Shown: one piece after another, positions 9,201 to 18,474 of the stretch | Numbering within the stretch: position 1 is the stretch's first letter | Layout of the letters: every line of letters starts with the position of its first letter | Assembly: GCA_018266735.1 (NCBI GenBank) | Contig: JAFDZT010000003.1 | Coordinates: 1 to 64,000, forward strand | Length of the DNA stretch: 64,000 nucleotides | Direction of reading: 5' to 3' | Origin: Bacteroidota bacterium | Lineage (GTDB): Bacteria; Bacteroidota; Ignavibacteria; Kapaibacteriales; Kapaibacteriaceae | Program-made: the position numbers and the translations under genes | The notes under the pieces: generated by a model | The model's input: only the letters and a program-made list of their open reading frames with translations | Told to the model about the DNA's origin: nothing | Database searches by the model: none

Positions 9201-9806
9201 ACAATGATGAGCAGCGTCTGTCTCATCAATAATGGCAACAACGGATTTTCCATCGTCCCGCTGCCAAGTATTGCCCAGACATCGCCGGTGTTGGGATGTC
9301 AGCTCGTCGATCTGAACGACGATGCCCACCTCGACCTCCTTGTCACCGGCAATCAGTATGGTGCAGAGGCCGACGTCGTTCGATACGATGCCGGCGTCGG
9401 TGCGGCCCTTCTCGGCAACGGAGACGGCACCTTTACCCGGATCCTCACCCCGGAATCAGGATTTTTCATTCGCGGCGATCTTCGGGGCATGGTATCGGTG
9501 AAGGGCAGCACGGCGGCAGGGCAGCCGTTGGAGACCGTGATCGTTGGGGTCAATCAGGGGCAGGCGCGCTCGTTCATCCGTCGAGAAAAGGCGGCAAACT
9601 CTCTGCAACCCGTTGATTACAAAAAGGTTACGTCGGCGGTGGTCGAAGATGGTGTCGCCAAGGGCCGCAAGGTCGAGGTCTACTGTGGGAACGGATACCG
9701 TAGTCAGTCGTCCTGCACCCTGTCGATCCCCGTTTCCAGCCGAACCTTGACCCTTTATCTTGGATCAAAAAGAATTTCAACGAAACCGGTAACAAATTCA
9801 AACTAG
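6207..9806 (+). CDS. Secreted FG-GAP/VCBS repeat protein with ASPIC/UnbV domain
   Basis: A 1199-residue exported protein with an N-terminal signal peptide (hydrophobic residues 5-17, cleavage near DADAQ). It carries many calcium-binding-like FG-GAP repeats of the type DxDGDGDLD (for example DIDGDGDLDFYV, DADNDGDLDCWV, DLDRDGDLDFIV, DVDGDGDQDLV), which fold as seven-bladed integrin-type propellers. An ASPIC/UnbV domain occupies about residues 515-605 (VQWPSGRSQVL near its end), and a second propeller follows. No T9SS sorting domain is visible at the C-terminus, unlike its neighbours. Such proteins are common in Bacteroidota, often near SusC/D loci, and are thought to bind surface ligands; substrate unknown. 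Confidence 0.85.
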   Translation: MKRSAILILLAAFLVLSVDADAQLFKRIPKEETGVMNTFKYAPENYIQTIRENRVNPMVPGNGVGVADFNGDSLPDLVFSTSAGLELFYNKGHLAFDRVTKSVLPDSLSSAYATGISVVDIDGDGDLDFYVCRTFSPNQLFVNDGKGHFMEESVKYGLDLKTESVQAVFFDADNDGDLDCWVATYSRFSGQQPQHNDANQGKDAEAAQREGRVAQHFLPKGDTSAKFNMSFNRGLIKRDGLNDYMFANKGNGTFVDYTYEAWVDDLGMSLSATASDVNLDGWPDMYVSNDFSRGDYMHINNRDGTFAPMQNRFMNRMSAFSMGTDIADFNNDGWPDIVSTDMLPRKHVRRINNSGSNGDASIYNPDYDSNQVMRNMLQLNHGNGKFSDLSYMTNMAATDWSWACLFGDYDLDGLKDLIIVNGYPNDITNQDYVYNMGVLADTVGTSLKQGSYLREPTYAFVNRGDLKLDEVGAAWGIADTSASLGAAYADLDRDGDLDFIVCNIDMEPQIYQNMAREEGRGRSVVLRFKGLPPNTQGMGAKIRVVANGMAQYYERYVVRGFQSSVGEEIVVGVGSATSIDSVIVQWPSGRSQVLTNVPSNAEYNLLESNAELSATSHFALPTGETSLFVENTTQCGMDAVYTENEFDDFKRMRLAPVRESWGGPAMCVGDLDGDKVDDVVMGGARGKKAVAFKQLPGGMFTHMKIPAVEKDSAFEDQALLLIDVDGDGDQDLVAAGGGAEVPMGDSLQGMRLYINNGKGVLTAKHDWMGGVKTNATVLCASDYDLDGDIDLFVGGGVVTDTYPLPAPSFLLQNDGRGHFTDVTDVKAPGLRKTGHVRSALWTDATNDGRPDLMVVGEWMPISLWENSGKAFTNITRKVGLDTTHGWWYSVTGGDVDNDGDVDYIVGNLGMNSRYNIASKETPIELFAADFDDNESIDPLITYIPNADGVRRLVRDRGMILSQMPTLNRKFPTYLSLAVASIEDVVAKENLDTCLHLSATMMSSVCLINNGNNGFSIVPLPSIAQTSPVLGCQLVDLNDDAHLDLLVTGNQYGAEADVVRYDAGVGAALLGNGDGTFTRILTPESGFFIRGDLRGMVSVKGSTAAGQPLETVIVGVNQGQARSFIRREKAANSLQPVDYKKVTSAVVEDGVAKGRKVEVYCGNGYRSQSSCTLSIPVSSRTLTLYLGSKRISTKPVTNSN

Positions 9807-9947
9807 GTTTGTTTTTAAGCCCGGTCGTTGTATTTTTCAACGTCCCCGAAAGCCCTCCGTTGCATGATCTGCAATGAGGGCGAGGAGGCGCGTCGCATTC
9901 TCAGGCAAACACACGTCTTACTTACACTGTTTTTTTGGAGTTTGTTG

Positions 9948-12900
9948 ATGAAACACTTCTATCCTGTATGGGCAAAGGCACTGTTGCTTGCCCTACTTGT
10001 AATGGGCGGTACGAGCGTGATGAACGCTCAGTATTGTAAGCCTACAAACGACCCGAATTGGGGTTGTGCGAACGGTATCCAGATCTCTCAAGTGAAGATC
10101 GGGTCATTCGTTCGTAATTCCGGTTGGTCTGCTGGTTGCTATGACGACCAGAGCGCCACGTATATCGACGTGTTCCGACAAGCTCCACTTGCTCTTTCCG
10201 TGTCCGGTACCTCGCAAGGGTACTGCATGGTGTGGATCGACTACAATGCCGATGGTATCTTCAATACCACGAACGAGTACATCGGTGCTGGTTACAACAA
10301 CCAGAACTGGGACTGGGCAACAAGCCAGCTGACGTGGGGTCCGGTACTGTTCAATGTGACACTTCCTTGCTCCATGAAGACCGGTCCAACACGGATCCGC
10401 TTCATGTACAGCTATCCGTTCTACACCACGACCAATGCCTGTTTGAATCCGGGCTATGGCGAAGTGGAAGACTATACGCTCAACGTTGTTGGCGACATGG
10501 TAAGCTCCTTCCCGGACGATGCTCCAGATGCAAGCGCCATTCTTCGCAAGGGTCTTGTTTACGATGGCTCGACACCAACACAACCACAACCATCTGTTCG
10601 TCTTCGCACGAACACGATCGGCCAGCAGGTAAATGTCACGTATCGGATCGTTGGGCCATTGCCATTCACAACAGTTCAATATTCGGCGAACTGGACAGCT
10701 ATTGCAACCACGACCGGTCAGCAAACATTCAACGTGCCGAATGCCACCGGCCCACTGGCTGGCATCAACGGTGCACTTGATACGCGCAACGCAATCGGTG
10801 GCGAGTATCAGCTTCAGGTGTCCATTCCAGCAAATGGCAGCACTTGTGCTACCGACTGGGTGAAGAGCTTCACGATCGCCGTGAACCGTGACGTGTCTGC
10901 AAGCACGATCCGTTCGCCACGCTCGAACGAGGCACCAGCGAATTACAAGTACCCGAACACGGCGCCGATCCCAGTGGTCTGCGTGTTCCAGAATGCCGGA
11001 CTTGATACATTGAAGTCCTTCAAGGCCATCGCGCAGTTCTTCGATGCCACGGGTACGCAGATCTATCGCGATGAACAAACGGTCAACGAAGCACTGACGG
11101 CTGGTTCCCGCACAACGGTGAACTTCGCCAACTTCACGCCGCAAGGCGCCGGTCACCCGGTCGGTCTGTACACGGCAAAGTTCTGTGCAGAGATCATCGA
11201 TCCGTATCCGGATGAGAACAACTTCAACGATTGCTTGCCACGTGCGATCCAGCCAGCCTATCAATTCGAGATCCAATTCCTCGAAGAACCTGCTGTGTTC
11301 GCCGTCAATACACCATCTGCAACACAGGTGATGTATGCGAACCGTTCGCTTCGTCCGGAAGCCGTGTTTTCGAACAACGGTATCCAGGATCTTTCGAACG
11401 TACCGGTGAACTGTACGATCTATCGCCTTCCAGGTCGTCAGATCGTGTACTCACAGGACGGTATCGTACCGGATATCGGTGCAGGTCAGTTCAATAAGTC
11501 CGTTTACACATTCCCATCCTTCACGCCGGTTGAAGCAGGTCAGTATGACTTCTGCTTCACGGTGAAGTATCCTGGCGATCCTGTGACGGCGAACAATCAA
11601 TTGTGTGTCACACGCACGATCGATGCCAACCTCAGCGGTGTGTACACGATTGGTACCACACAACCTGGTCCACGCAACTACCTGACGATCGATGCAGCTC
11701 TGAACGATCTGTATCTCAAGGGTGTGAGTGGTCCGGTGACGTTCGAGTTCACAGATGCGAACTATACGGTGAGCCGCACGGGTCCTGTGACACCAGGTAT
11801 CGACCTTTCGTCGCGTATCCTTGGTGTAGGTGCTGCGAACCCAGTAACGTTCAAGCCATCGCTCAACCGCTCGCTTTCGCGCGCTGCTGTGACGATCCGC
11901 ATTGAAACAGAATCCGGTATCGGTGTTCTGTTCGGTCAGAACGGTGGACCATCCAATCCGAACGCTATCCAGAACCAGCCATACTTCAATACGGCCGCCA
12001 ACGCTCGTTCGGCAGGCTATATCGAGTTCAATGGTGGTTCACAGCGCTCACTTCGCTTCCAGATCGCGAAGCGCGTTACGTCGACAACGAATACCTTCAA
12101 TGCAGGCTTCTACCTGACACAAGGTTCCGTGAACCACACGATCGCCAACACGATCATCGAAGTGGCACCGGATGTGACGCCGATGTACAACAACTCCTTG
12201 CCGATCGTACGCTATAACGCCGGTTCGAATGCCTTCCGCTTCGATCCTGACGTTCGTGCGGGCAACGTTTCGTATACCGCTGGTATCGTGAATCGTGATA
12301 CGATCAACCCGGACAACCGTGGTAATCTCGATACGATCCCGAACGTCAACAACAAGTTCATCGGTAACGAGATCAACGGCTTCGGCTACGGTATCGTTTC
12401 CTTGGGTATTGGTGCTCTGATCAAGGGTAACAACTTCCAGAGCTTCTACAATGCAGGCACCGAGATCGCGAACAACACGATCTACAATGTTGCTCGCGCC
12501 GGTGTGTTCGTTGGTTACGAAGACTCACCAAAGATCACGGGCAACCGTATCTATAACGTTGGTACCGTTGCAACGGGTACATCGGTTGCTGACGCTGCCG
12601 GTATCATTGCCGGAGGAGAAACACGCTACAACAACGTCGACCTTCTGATCGCTCGTAATGAGATCAGTGGTGTTGTTGGTAACTCCTTCTCCCGCGGTAT
12701 CGTTGTCGAGCAAGATCGCAACGACTATCAGTCTGTCCTTGCATCGGGTGGTATCGTATCCTTCCCGAACCGTGCAGAGCACACGATTCTTAACAGCAAC
12801 GTTGTTTGGGGCCTCCGTCGCGGTACAGCGAATGGTACCATGGCCGGTATCCATCTGTATACGCTTCGCGTAACGTCGACGGATCCAGTGACGGCGCTTC

Positions 12901-15404
12901 TTACGCCTTCGATCACGACGTACTTCACGCAGAAGGACACGATCGCCAACAACACGGTCCTCATGCAGAACGATAACACGGTTGGCACAGGTGCCATCGT
13001 CGGTATCGGTACGCAGAACGGAAACGGTACGGTGGTCATGAACAATGCCATCGCCGTTCTTGGCAATGCCAATGCAGCAACACTTGCACAAACAGCGATC
13101 CTGTACGAAGGAACACTCTTCCGTAATGGTCGCTTCAACGCAGGATACTTGCCAACAACGGCTCCAGCCGCTCTTATCTCGAATAAGAACGCATTCTGGA
13201 CGCCAAACGCAAGCATCGTTCGCTTTGTCGAGATCTCGCACACAAGTCAGATCGTTTCGGCTGGCGCGAATGATGAGTTCCTGAACTTGGCACAATGGCG
13301 CAACTGGACATCGCAAGATCTGAATTCGATCTACGGTGACTGGACAGCCGACATGGTCTTCAACGGTATCGCACCAAATCAGCAGCTTCGCGTGAATCTG
13401 CTGCCAACACCACCGATCGGTTCTATCCTGAACAATCGTGGTGAGCGCATCCTTGCCATCAAGACCGACATCGACGGCAATGCCCGTGGTGGCGCAGGTC
13501 TTGGCTATGACATCGGTGCTAGCGAGTTCAATGGTCAGATGTATGTGAACGACAACGAAGTGGTATCGATCCTGTCGCCAAGCGCATATCGCCGCATCAC
13601 AGGTCCGACGTCGGATGCCGAGTACATCATGACGAAGGCACCGGTTGACGTGAAGGCACAAGTACAGAACAACGGTTCGCTTCCGAGCTCGAACACGAAG
13701 GTTCGCGTTCAGATCTTCCTTGAGTCTGCCGCTTCGAACAACGCCGGTATGAGCCCAGCTCAGTTCAACGCAACAGCCGTTGTCGATCGTACGGTAACGG
13801 TGAGCATGAACTCCGGCGATATCAAGACGGTAACGTTCAACATTCCGAACTGGACACCACAAGTGTACGCAGGTATGGGTGCCTACACCGTACCGGCTCG
13901 CTTCAGCAACATGACGTATAACGTCACGCCGCTCTATCGCATCGATGTATCGCTGCAGTCGGACGAGAACAATGCGAACAACCTCGCTTCCAAGACCGTT
14001 CGCTTCTACCTGCAACGTTCGCAAATGAGCGTCGTGCTTTCTGCTCGCGGTTCGAACCTCGACATCCTTACCGGTACGCCAACAGCAACGGCCATTGCAG
14101 GTCGTCTGAATGCCGACACGGCACTCAAGGCCTTTGGCTACATCGGTTGGGTGAACGACCCATCCACGAACAACTATGCCTATGATGTGTTCGATCGTGG
14201 TTCATGGGAAGATCGCGCCGTAGACTACTCCGCATACCGCACGATGTTCTGGTCGCACGATAACACGGCCTTCACACGCGGTGAGCGTGATGATATCCGC
14301 AACTTCATTGGCGCCGGTACAACGGCATCGAAGAAGAACATGGCCATCTACTCGCAAGAGCCCGCACGCCGTCACATCGGTCTTGACCCTGTGAACGATG
14401 AGGCATTCGTTCGTAACGTCCTTCGTTCGACGAATGTGAGCCCAGGAACGCCAACACCGGCACCTCCTGTTGGTGCGAACTACTCCGGCAAGTACGTAAA
14501 TGGTATGGCCATTGCACGGAACTCTTCCGAGCTGATCGTTCGTACAGGCTTCCTCAACGACGCAGATCCGATCCCAGCACTTGTGCGCGTATACTCGGAT
14601 GCAACAACATCGGGTATCGCCAACAATGCATACGCGTATCGTAGAGGCGACCGCACGACAACAGACTCTATCATGGGTGTTGCAACGGCATCGCTTACCT
14701 CGAACGTTGTCTTCCTTGGAGTTGACTGGCGCCACTTCGGTCGCACAATCACACGCACGGGTATCGAGCGTGCACTTCGCGGAACGATCGACTTCTTCGT
14801 GACCAACGGCGGAACAGTTGTACCAGTTGAACTTTCGCTCTTCGATGCGAAGGCTCGCGGCAACAATGTAGACGTCTTCTGGTCGACGGCCTCTGAGAAG
14901 AACACAGACCACTTCACCGTGGAACGTGCACCGATCGGAACAGCCGGTATCGCTTCGGGCAATGCCTTCACGACGGTTGCCACAGTATCTGCTGCTGGTA
15001 CCTCGACGAAGCACATCGACTATCGTCACACAGACGAGAACGTCGCTCCTGGCACCTATCTCTATCGCCTCACGTCGGTGGACATGGATGGCAGCTCGAC
15101 GCAATCGGATGAAGTACAAGTAACGATCGTTGATGGCACGAATGCACTCTGGATGTCGGACGTAAGCCCGAACCCAGTATCCAATGACGCATCGATCTCC
15201 TTCGTGATCCCAACGTCCGGTACTGTTGAACTCAAGTTGTTCAACGTCTCCGGTACAGAAGTCCTTACGATCGTCAATGGCGACATGAGCGCCGGACGTC
15301 ATGATGTGAACATGTCTGCAGCTAACCTGCCAGCCGGTTCGTATCGCCTCGTCCTTCGCGCTGGTGACAACATGGCAACGAAGACCGTGACCGTTGTGAA
15401 GTAA
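9948..15404 (+). CDS. Giant secreted GEVED/beta-helix protein with T9SS type A sorting domain
   Basis: The product is 1818 residues from the ATG at 9948, chosen because GGAG lies eight bases before it and the signal peptide (hydrophobic residues 8-22, NAQ cleavage site) starts there; the frame is open upstream but that extension is not signal-like. Residues about 85-185 form a GEVED domain (WIDYNADGIF early, GYGEVEDYTL late). The centre, about residues 640-1070, has the short Asn/Gly-rich repeats of a right-handed beta-helix (NNTIYNVARAGVFVG, GNRIYNVGT). CARDB-like beta domains flank it. The last 80 or so residues are a T9SS sorting domain (SPNPVSND, SAANLPAGSYRLVL). Codon use is strongly biased through the gene, suggesting high expression. 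A strong terminator follows, so it is probably a single-gene unit. Confidence 0.87.
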   Translation: MKHFYPVWAKALLLALLVMGGTSVMNAQYCKPTNDPNWGCANGIQISQVKIGSFVRNSGWSAGCYDDQSATYIDVFRQAPLALSVSGTSQGYCMVWIDYNADGIFNTTNEYIGAGYNNQNWDWATSQLTWGPVLFNVTLPCSMKTGPTRIRFMYSYPFYTTTNACLNPGYGEVEDYTLNVVGDMVSSFPDDAPDASAILRKGLVYDGSTPTQPQPSVRLRTNTIGQQVNVTYRIVGPLPFTTVQYSANWTAIATTTGQQTFNVPNATGPLAGINGALDTRNAIGGEYQLQVSIPANGSTCATDWVKSFTIAVNRDVSASTIRSPRSNEAPANYKYPNTAPIPVVCVFQNAGLDTLKSFKAIAQFFDATGTQIYRDEQTVNEALTAGSRTTVNFANFTPQGAGHPVGLYTAKFCAEIIDPYPDENNFNDCLPRAIQPAYQFEIQFLEEPAVFAVNTPSATQVMYANRSLRPEAVFSNNGIQDLSNVPVNCTIYRLPGRQIVYSQDGIVPDIGAGQFNKSVYTFPSFTPVEAGQYDFCFTVKYPGDPVTANNQLCVTRTIDANLSGVYTIGTTQPGPRNYLTIDAALNDLYLKGVSGPVTFEFTDANYTVSRTGPVTPGIDLSSRILGVGAANPVTFKPSLNRSLSRAAVTIRIETESGIGVLFGQNGGPSNPNAIQNQPYFNTAANARSAGYIEFNGGSQRSLRFQIAKRVTSTTNTFNAGFYLTQGSVNHTIANTIIEVAPDVTPMYNNSLPIVRYNAGSNAFRFDPDVRAGNVSYTAGIVNRDTINPDNRGNLDTIPNVNNKFIGNEINGFGYGIVSLGIGALIKGNNFQSFYNAGTEIANNTIYNVARAGVFVGYEDSPKITGNRIYNVGTVATGTSVADAAGIIAGGETRYNNVDLLIARNEISGVVGNSFSRGIVVEQDRNDYQSVLASGGIVSFPNRAEHTILNSNVVWGLRRGTANGTMAGIHLYTLRVTSTDPVTALLTPSITTYFTQKDTIANNTVLMQNDNTVGTGAIVGIGTQNGNGTVVMNNAIAVLGNANAATLAQTAILYEGTLFRNGRFNAGYLPTTAPAALISNKNAFWTPNASIVRFVEISHTSQIVSAGANDEFLNLAQWRNWTSQDLNSIYGDWTADMVFNGIAPNQQLRVNLLPTPPIGSILNNRGERILAIKTDIDGNARGGAGLGYDIGASEFNGQMYVNDNEVVSILSPSAYRRITGPTSDAEYIMTKAPVDVKAQVQNNGSLPSSNTKVRVQIFLESAASNNAGMSPAQFNATAVVDRTVTVSMNSGDIKTVTFNIPNWTPQVYAGMGAYTVPARFSNMTYNVTPLYRIDVSLQSDENNANNLASKTVRFYLQRSQMSVVLSARGSNLDILTGTPTATAIAGRLNADTALKAFGYIGWVNDPSTNNYAYDVFDRGSWEDRAVDYSAYRTMFWSHDNTAFTRGERDDIRNFIGAGTTASKKNMAIYSQEPARRHIGLDPVNDEAFVRNVLRSTNVSPGTPTPAPPVGANYSGKYVNGMAIARNSSELIVRTGFLNDADPIPALVRVYSDATTSGIANNAYAYRRGDRTTTDSIMGVATASLTSNVVFLGVDWRHFGRTITRTGIERALRGTIDFFVTNGGTVVPVELSLFDAKARGNNVDVFWSTASEKNTDHFTVERAPIGTAGIASGNAFTTVATVSAAGTSTKHIDYRHTDENVAPGTYLYRLTSVDMDGSSTQSDEVQVTIVDGTNALWMSDVSPNPVSNDASISFVIPTSGTVELKLFNVSGTEVLTIVNGDMSAGRHDVNMSAANLPAGSYRLVLRAGDNMATKTVTVVK

Positions 15405-15427
15405 TTCACTCGTCACACGACAAACTT

Positions 15428-15467
15428 CGACCGCTCCTGTATCGTATGATGCAGGAGCGGTCGTTTT
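15428..15467 (+). terminator. Rho-independent terminator after the giant T9SS cargo gene
   Basis: A perfect 12-bp stem (15428-15439 with 15452-15463) encloses a 12-base loop and is followed by TTTT. It lies 24 bases after the stop codon at 15404 and just before lnt. Confidence 0.85.
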
Positions 15468-15490
15468 ATATGGCTCCCCCTTTGCACGAT

Positions 15491-17116
15491 ATGCGCGCAC
15501 TCATCTACGCCCTTGCTACCGGTCTGCTGCTTGGTGTGGCCTTCCCACCATCAGCATTTGGTCTGAACTCCTTCGTGGCCTACGTGCCGCTGCTGATGCT
15601 CTGGGCAGATCGTGCCGCATCATTGTCGCGCTGGAAGATCTTCGGACTTACCTATGCCTGTTTCTTTGCCTACCACGGGATCGCGAACTGGTGGGTGAGT
15701 TCGTGGCAAGAACATGCAGATCCGTACCTCTTTGCAAGTGGCATCGCTCTTTGGATCGGTCATCCGATCTTCTTGAGCATACCGTTCTATGTGCTGGCAT
15801 CCATTCGGACAAGAACGAATGCGAACGTGATGCTGTGGTGCGCACCATTTGCCATTGGTGGGGTGGAATGGCTGCATGGACAGTCCGATGCCTCCTACCC
15901 GTGGCTGTCGACGGGATATGATCTCACGTCAACGGTGTTCGGACAGGCGGCCGATGTGGTCGGCGTCTACGGTCTCTCGGTGATGATCGTTGCGGTGAAT
16001 GTAATGATCGTTCACATGGCCATGCGCTCATCGAGTGCAGCAGGGTCTCGTCGTCGTCGCGGCATCCAGGTGGCCGCGCTGACAACGGCACTCGTGCTCT
16101 GGGGTGCGTATGGAGGCATGCGTGAGCGACAGGTGGCAATGTCTGCAGGAAAACCTACCATTGCCGTGGCCGCCATCCAGCCGAATGAGGATCCGTGGGA
16201 TAAATGGACGTCACCCGAATCGCAAGTAGCACGTCATGTGCGGATCGTTGACTCGCTGCGTCGGAGCGGCATTCGGCCCGACCTTGTGGTGTGGAGCGAA
16301 ACGGCCATTCCGTACACCATCCGTCAGCCGATCTTCACCACCAATTGGAAACTGTTGCAGCGGTGGGTGGACACGTCGCAGATCGCGTTGTTGACAGGGT
16401 ATTCTGACGTGATGGTCTATGCGCCACATGCAGCACCTCCGTCTGCTCGCATTTCGCAGATCGATCCATCGATCCGCTACGACGCTTTCAATGCCGCCAT
16501 GCTCATACAAGGTGGCACGGACACGATCGCCGTGCACCGAAAGTCGATGCTCACACCATTTGCAGAACGTCTGCCCTTTGCCGACCACCTCACGTTCGCC
16601 ATGTCGTGGTTCCAATGGGGCGTCGGTATCTCTGGTTGGGGCAAAGGGCAAACGCGCATTCCGCTTGCATTCCGTACAGCGCGTGGTGACCAGCATCGTG
16701 TTGGCGCCATCATCTGCATCGAATCCATTTATCCCGAAGTGTCCAACGATCTTGTGCGGAACGGTGCCGATGTGCTCAGCGTGATCACGAACGATGCATG
16801 GTTCAACGGTACACCGGGTCCGTGGCAACACGAGCGTATTGCCGCCATGCGCGCCATCGAGACCCGACGGAGCATCGTTCGCTGCGCGAACTCCGGCATC
16901 ACGTCCATCATTCGACCCGATGGTTCCTCTACGACACTTGCGCCCCTTCGAGAAGGCGCACTCTCCGGAATGATAACGGCCAACACCGAGATCACGCCCT
17001 TTGTTCGGTGGGGGAATGTGTTGCCGATCGTTGCTCTCATCATCACCCTTGCCGCCTTCATCCTTACACGAATTCCAGCCCTTCTTCGTAAACTGCGGTT
17101 CTCTGCTACTCACTGA
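15491..17116 (+). CDS. lnt: Apolipoprotein N-acyltransferase
   Basis: Lnt transfers the third acyl chain to the N-terminal cysteine of lipoproteins in the inner membrane. The N-terminal half is a run of membrane helices and the C-terminal half is a nitrilase-like domain. The expected catalytic triad is visible: Glu270 in VVWSETAIPY, Lys351 in HRKSMLTPFAE and Cys409 in AIICIES (numbered from this start). The family motif TNDAWF...QHERIAAMRAIE follows, then a last membrane helix. The frame is open from 15446, but that ATG is in the loop of the preceding terminator and 15470 abuts it, so 15491 (MRALIYALATG) is preferred. It is the maturation enzyme for the lipoproteins encoded elsewhere in this window. 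Confidence 0.92.
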   Translation: MRALIYALATGLLLGVAFPPSAFGLNSFVAYVPLLMLWADRAASLSRWKIFGLTYACFFAYHGIANWWVSSWQEHADPYLFASGIALWIGHPIFLSIPFYVLASIRTRTNANVMLWCAPFAIGGVEWLHGQSDASYPWLSTGYDLTSTVFGQAADVVGVYGLSVMIVAVNVMIVHMAMRSSSAAGSRRRRGIQVAALTTALVLWGAYGGMRERQVAMSAGKPTIAVAAIQPNEDPWDKWTSPESQVARHVRIVDSLRRSGIRPDLVVWSETAIPYTIRQPIFTTNWKLLQRWVDTSQIALLTGYSDVMVYAPHAAPPSARISQIDPSIRYDAFNAAMLIQGGTDTIAVHRKSMLTPFAERLPFADHLTFAMSWFQWGVGISGWGKGQTRIPLAFRTARGDQHRVGAIICIESIYPEVSNDLVRNGADVLSVITNDAWFNGTPGPWQHERIAAMRAIETRRSIVRCANSGITSIIRPDGSSTTLAPLREGALSGMITANTEITPFVRWGNVLPIVALIITLAAFILTRIPALLRKLRFSATH

Positions 17117-17129
17117 CACTCGCCAAGCC

Positions 17130-18470
17130 ATGCTACGACAACACCTTGGCCTTCGGATGGCACTGCTGCTCCTCACACTCGTTGTGGGTGGCATGCGATC
17201 CCAGGCACAATACAAACCCGTCCAATTCAAGGAATACGATCTTGCCAACGGCATGCACGTGATCCTGCATGAGGATCATTCAGCGCCCGTGGTGGCCACC
17301 GTTGTGCAATACAAGGTCGGCTCCCGCGATGAAGATCCGGCTCGCACGGGATTCGCGCACTTCTTCGAGCACTTGATGTTCGAAAGCACCGACAAGATCG
17401 ATCGTGGAACCATCGACAAGTTGGTCAACGGCGCCGGCGGCGAGCTGAACGCCTTCACATCACAAGATCAGACGGTGTATCACTTCGTGGTCCCAAGCAA
17501 CGAAGTACGTCTTGCACTGTGGATCGAAGCGCAACGTATGCGCAAGCTCCACATCGACAAGATCGGCGTGGAAACGCAACGCGGCGTGGTGAAGGAAGAG
17601 CGCAAGAATCGATACGACAATGCACCCTACGGTGGTATGCTCGATAAGCTCATGGCCGGGACGTTCCGTGGAACGCCATATTCGTGGTCGACGATCGGCT
17701 CTGCCCAGCACATCGATTCCGCGGCCATCTCCGAGTTCAAGGACTTCTACGACAAGTTCTATCAACCGAACAATGCCATTCTTGTTGTGGCCGGTGATTT
17801 TGACGAGACCGTGATCCGCGAGACCATCGATGCCTACTTTGGTGGTTATCCAAAGGCCGCCGAGCCCACACGTCCGGTGTTCGCCGGCTTGCAACCGATG
17901 AATGGCGAAACGAAAGAGACGATCAACGATCCGCGCGCGCAACTGCCGGCTGTCTTCATCGGCATGCGTGGTGTGGGAATGAAGGACCCGGATTCCTATG
18001 CAGCAGACCTCTTGGCCAAGATCATGTCGAACGGCGAGAGCTCACGGTTGTATAAGGCCCTTGTCGACAGTGCGCAGATCAGCGTGAATGCAGACCTGAG
18101 CGTGATCGGGCGCGAGTACGGCGGACTGCTGCTTCTTGTCGGCATCGCAGCTCCCGGCAAAGACATCGCCCCGGTCGAGCAGGCCTTGCTCGCACAAGTA
18201 GCGAAGGTGGCAGAAGGCGGCGTGACGGATGAAGAGCTCACGAAAGCCAAGAACCAAACAGAGACGGAGTTCATTCAATCACGTCAGGGCGCCTATCAGA
18301 TCGCGCTCTCGCTCTCCAATGCCTATCGCTACTTCGGCTCGACCAACGAGATCAACGAAGAGCTGGCGAAGTACTTGAAGGTGACGAAGGCCGACATTCA
18401 GCGCGTTGCGAAACGCCTCTTCCAAACGAACGATCGTGTTGTTGTTACCTACATTCCGGTGAAGGGGTAA
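17130..18470 (+). CDS. M16 family zinc peptidase, catalytic member of a pair
   Basis: A 446-residue secreted or periplasmic peptidase with a signal peptide (hydrophobic run LALLLLTLVVGG-like, cleavage near SQAQ). It holds the inverted zinc motif HFFEH at residues 77-81 and the downstream Glu pair near 156-157 (VVKEER) that supplies the third zinc ligand. The usual two M16 domains fill the rest. The ATG at 17130 was chosen over the longer frame from 17001 because that extension overlaps lnt and is not signal-like. The next gene starts four bases after its stop and encodes a second M16 protein lacking the zinc motif, so the two probably form a heterodimer as in other bacterial M16B pairs. Confidence 0.93.
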   Translation: MLRQHLGLRMALLLLTLVVGGMRSQAQYKPVQFKEYDLANGMHVILHEDHSAPVVATVVQYKVGSRDEDPARTGFAHFFEHLMFESTDKIDRGTIDKLVNGAGGELNAFTSQDQTVYHFVVPSNEVRLALWIEAQRMRKLHIDKIGVETQRGVVKEERKNRYDNAPYGGMLDKLMAGTFRGTPYSWSTIGSAQHIDSAAISEFKDFYDKFYQPNNAILVVAGDFDETVIRETIDAYFGGYPKAAEPTRPVFAGLQPMNGETKETINDPRAQLPAVFIGMRGVGMKDPDSYAADLLAKIMSNGESSRLYKALVDSAQISVNADLSVIGREYGGLLLLVGIAAPGKDIAPVEQALLAQVAKVAEGGVTDEELTKAKNQTETEFIQSRQGAYQIALSLSNAYRYFGSTNEINEELAKYLKVTKADIQRVAKRLFQTNDRVVVTYIPVKG

Positions 18471-18474
18471 GCAC

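Noticed and set aside
9799..9816. Short hairpin CAAAC-TAG-GTTTG followed by five T after the FG-GAP gene
   Set aside because: The stem is only five weak pairs and overlaps the stop codon; too weak to call as a terminator.
12525..14024. A 499-codon minus-strand frame inside the giant T9SS cargo gene
   Set aside because: It is a codon-bias shadow; the plus strand has the signal peptide, domains and sorting signal.
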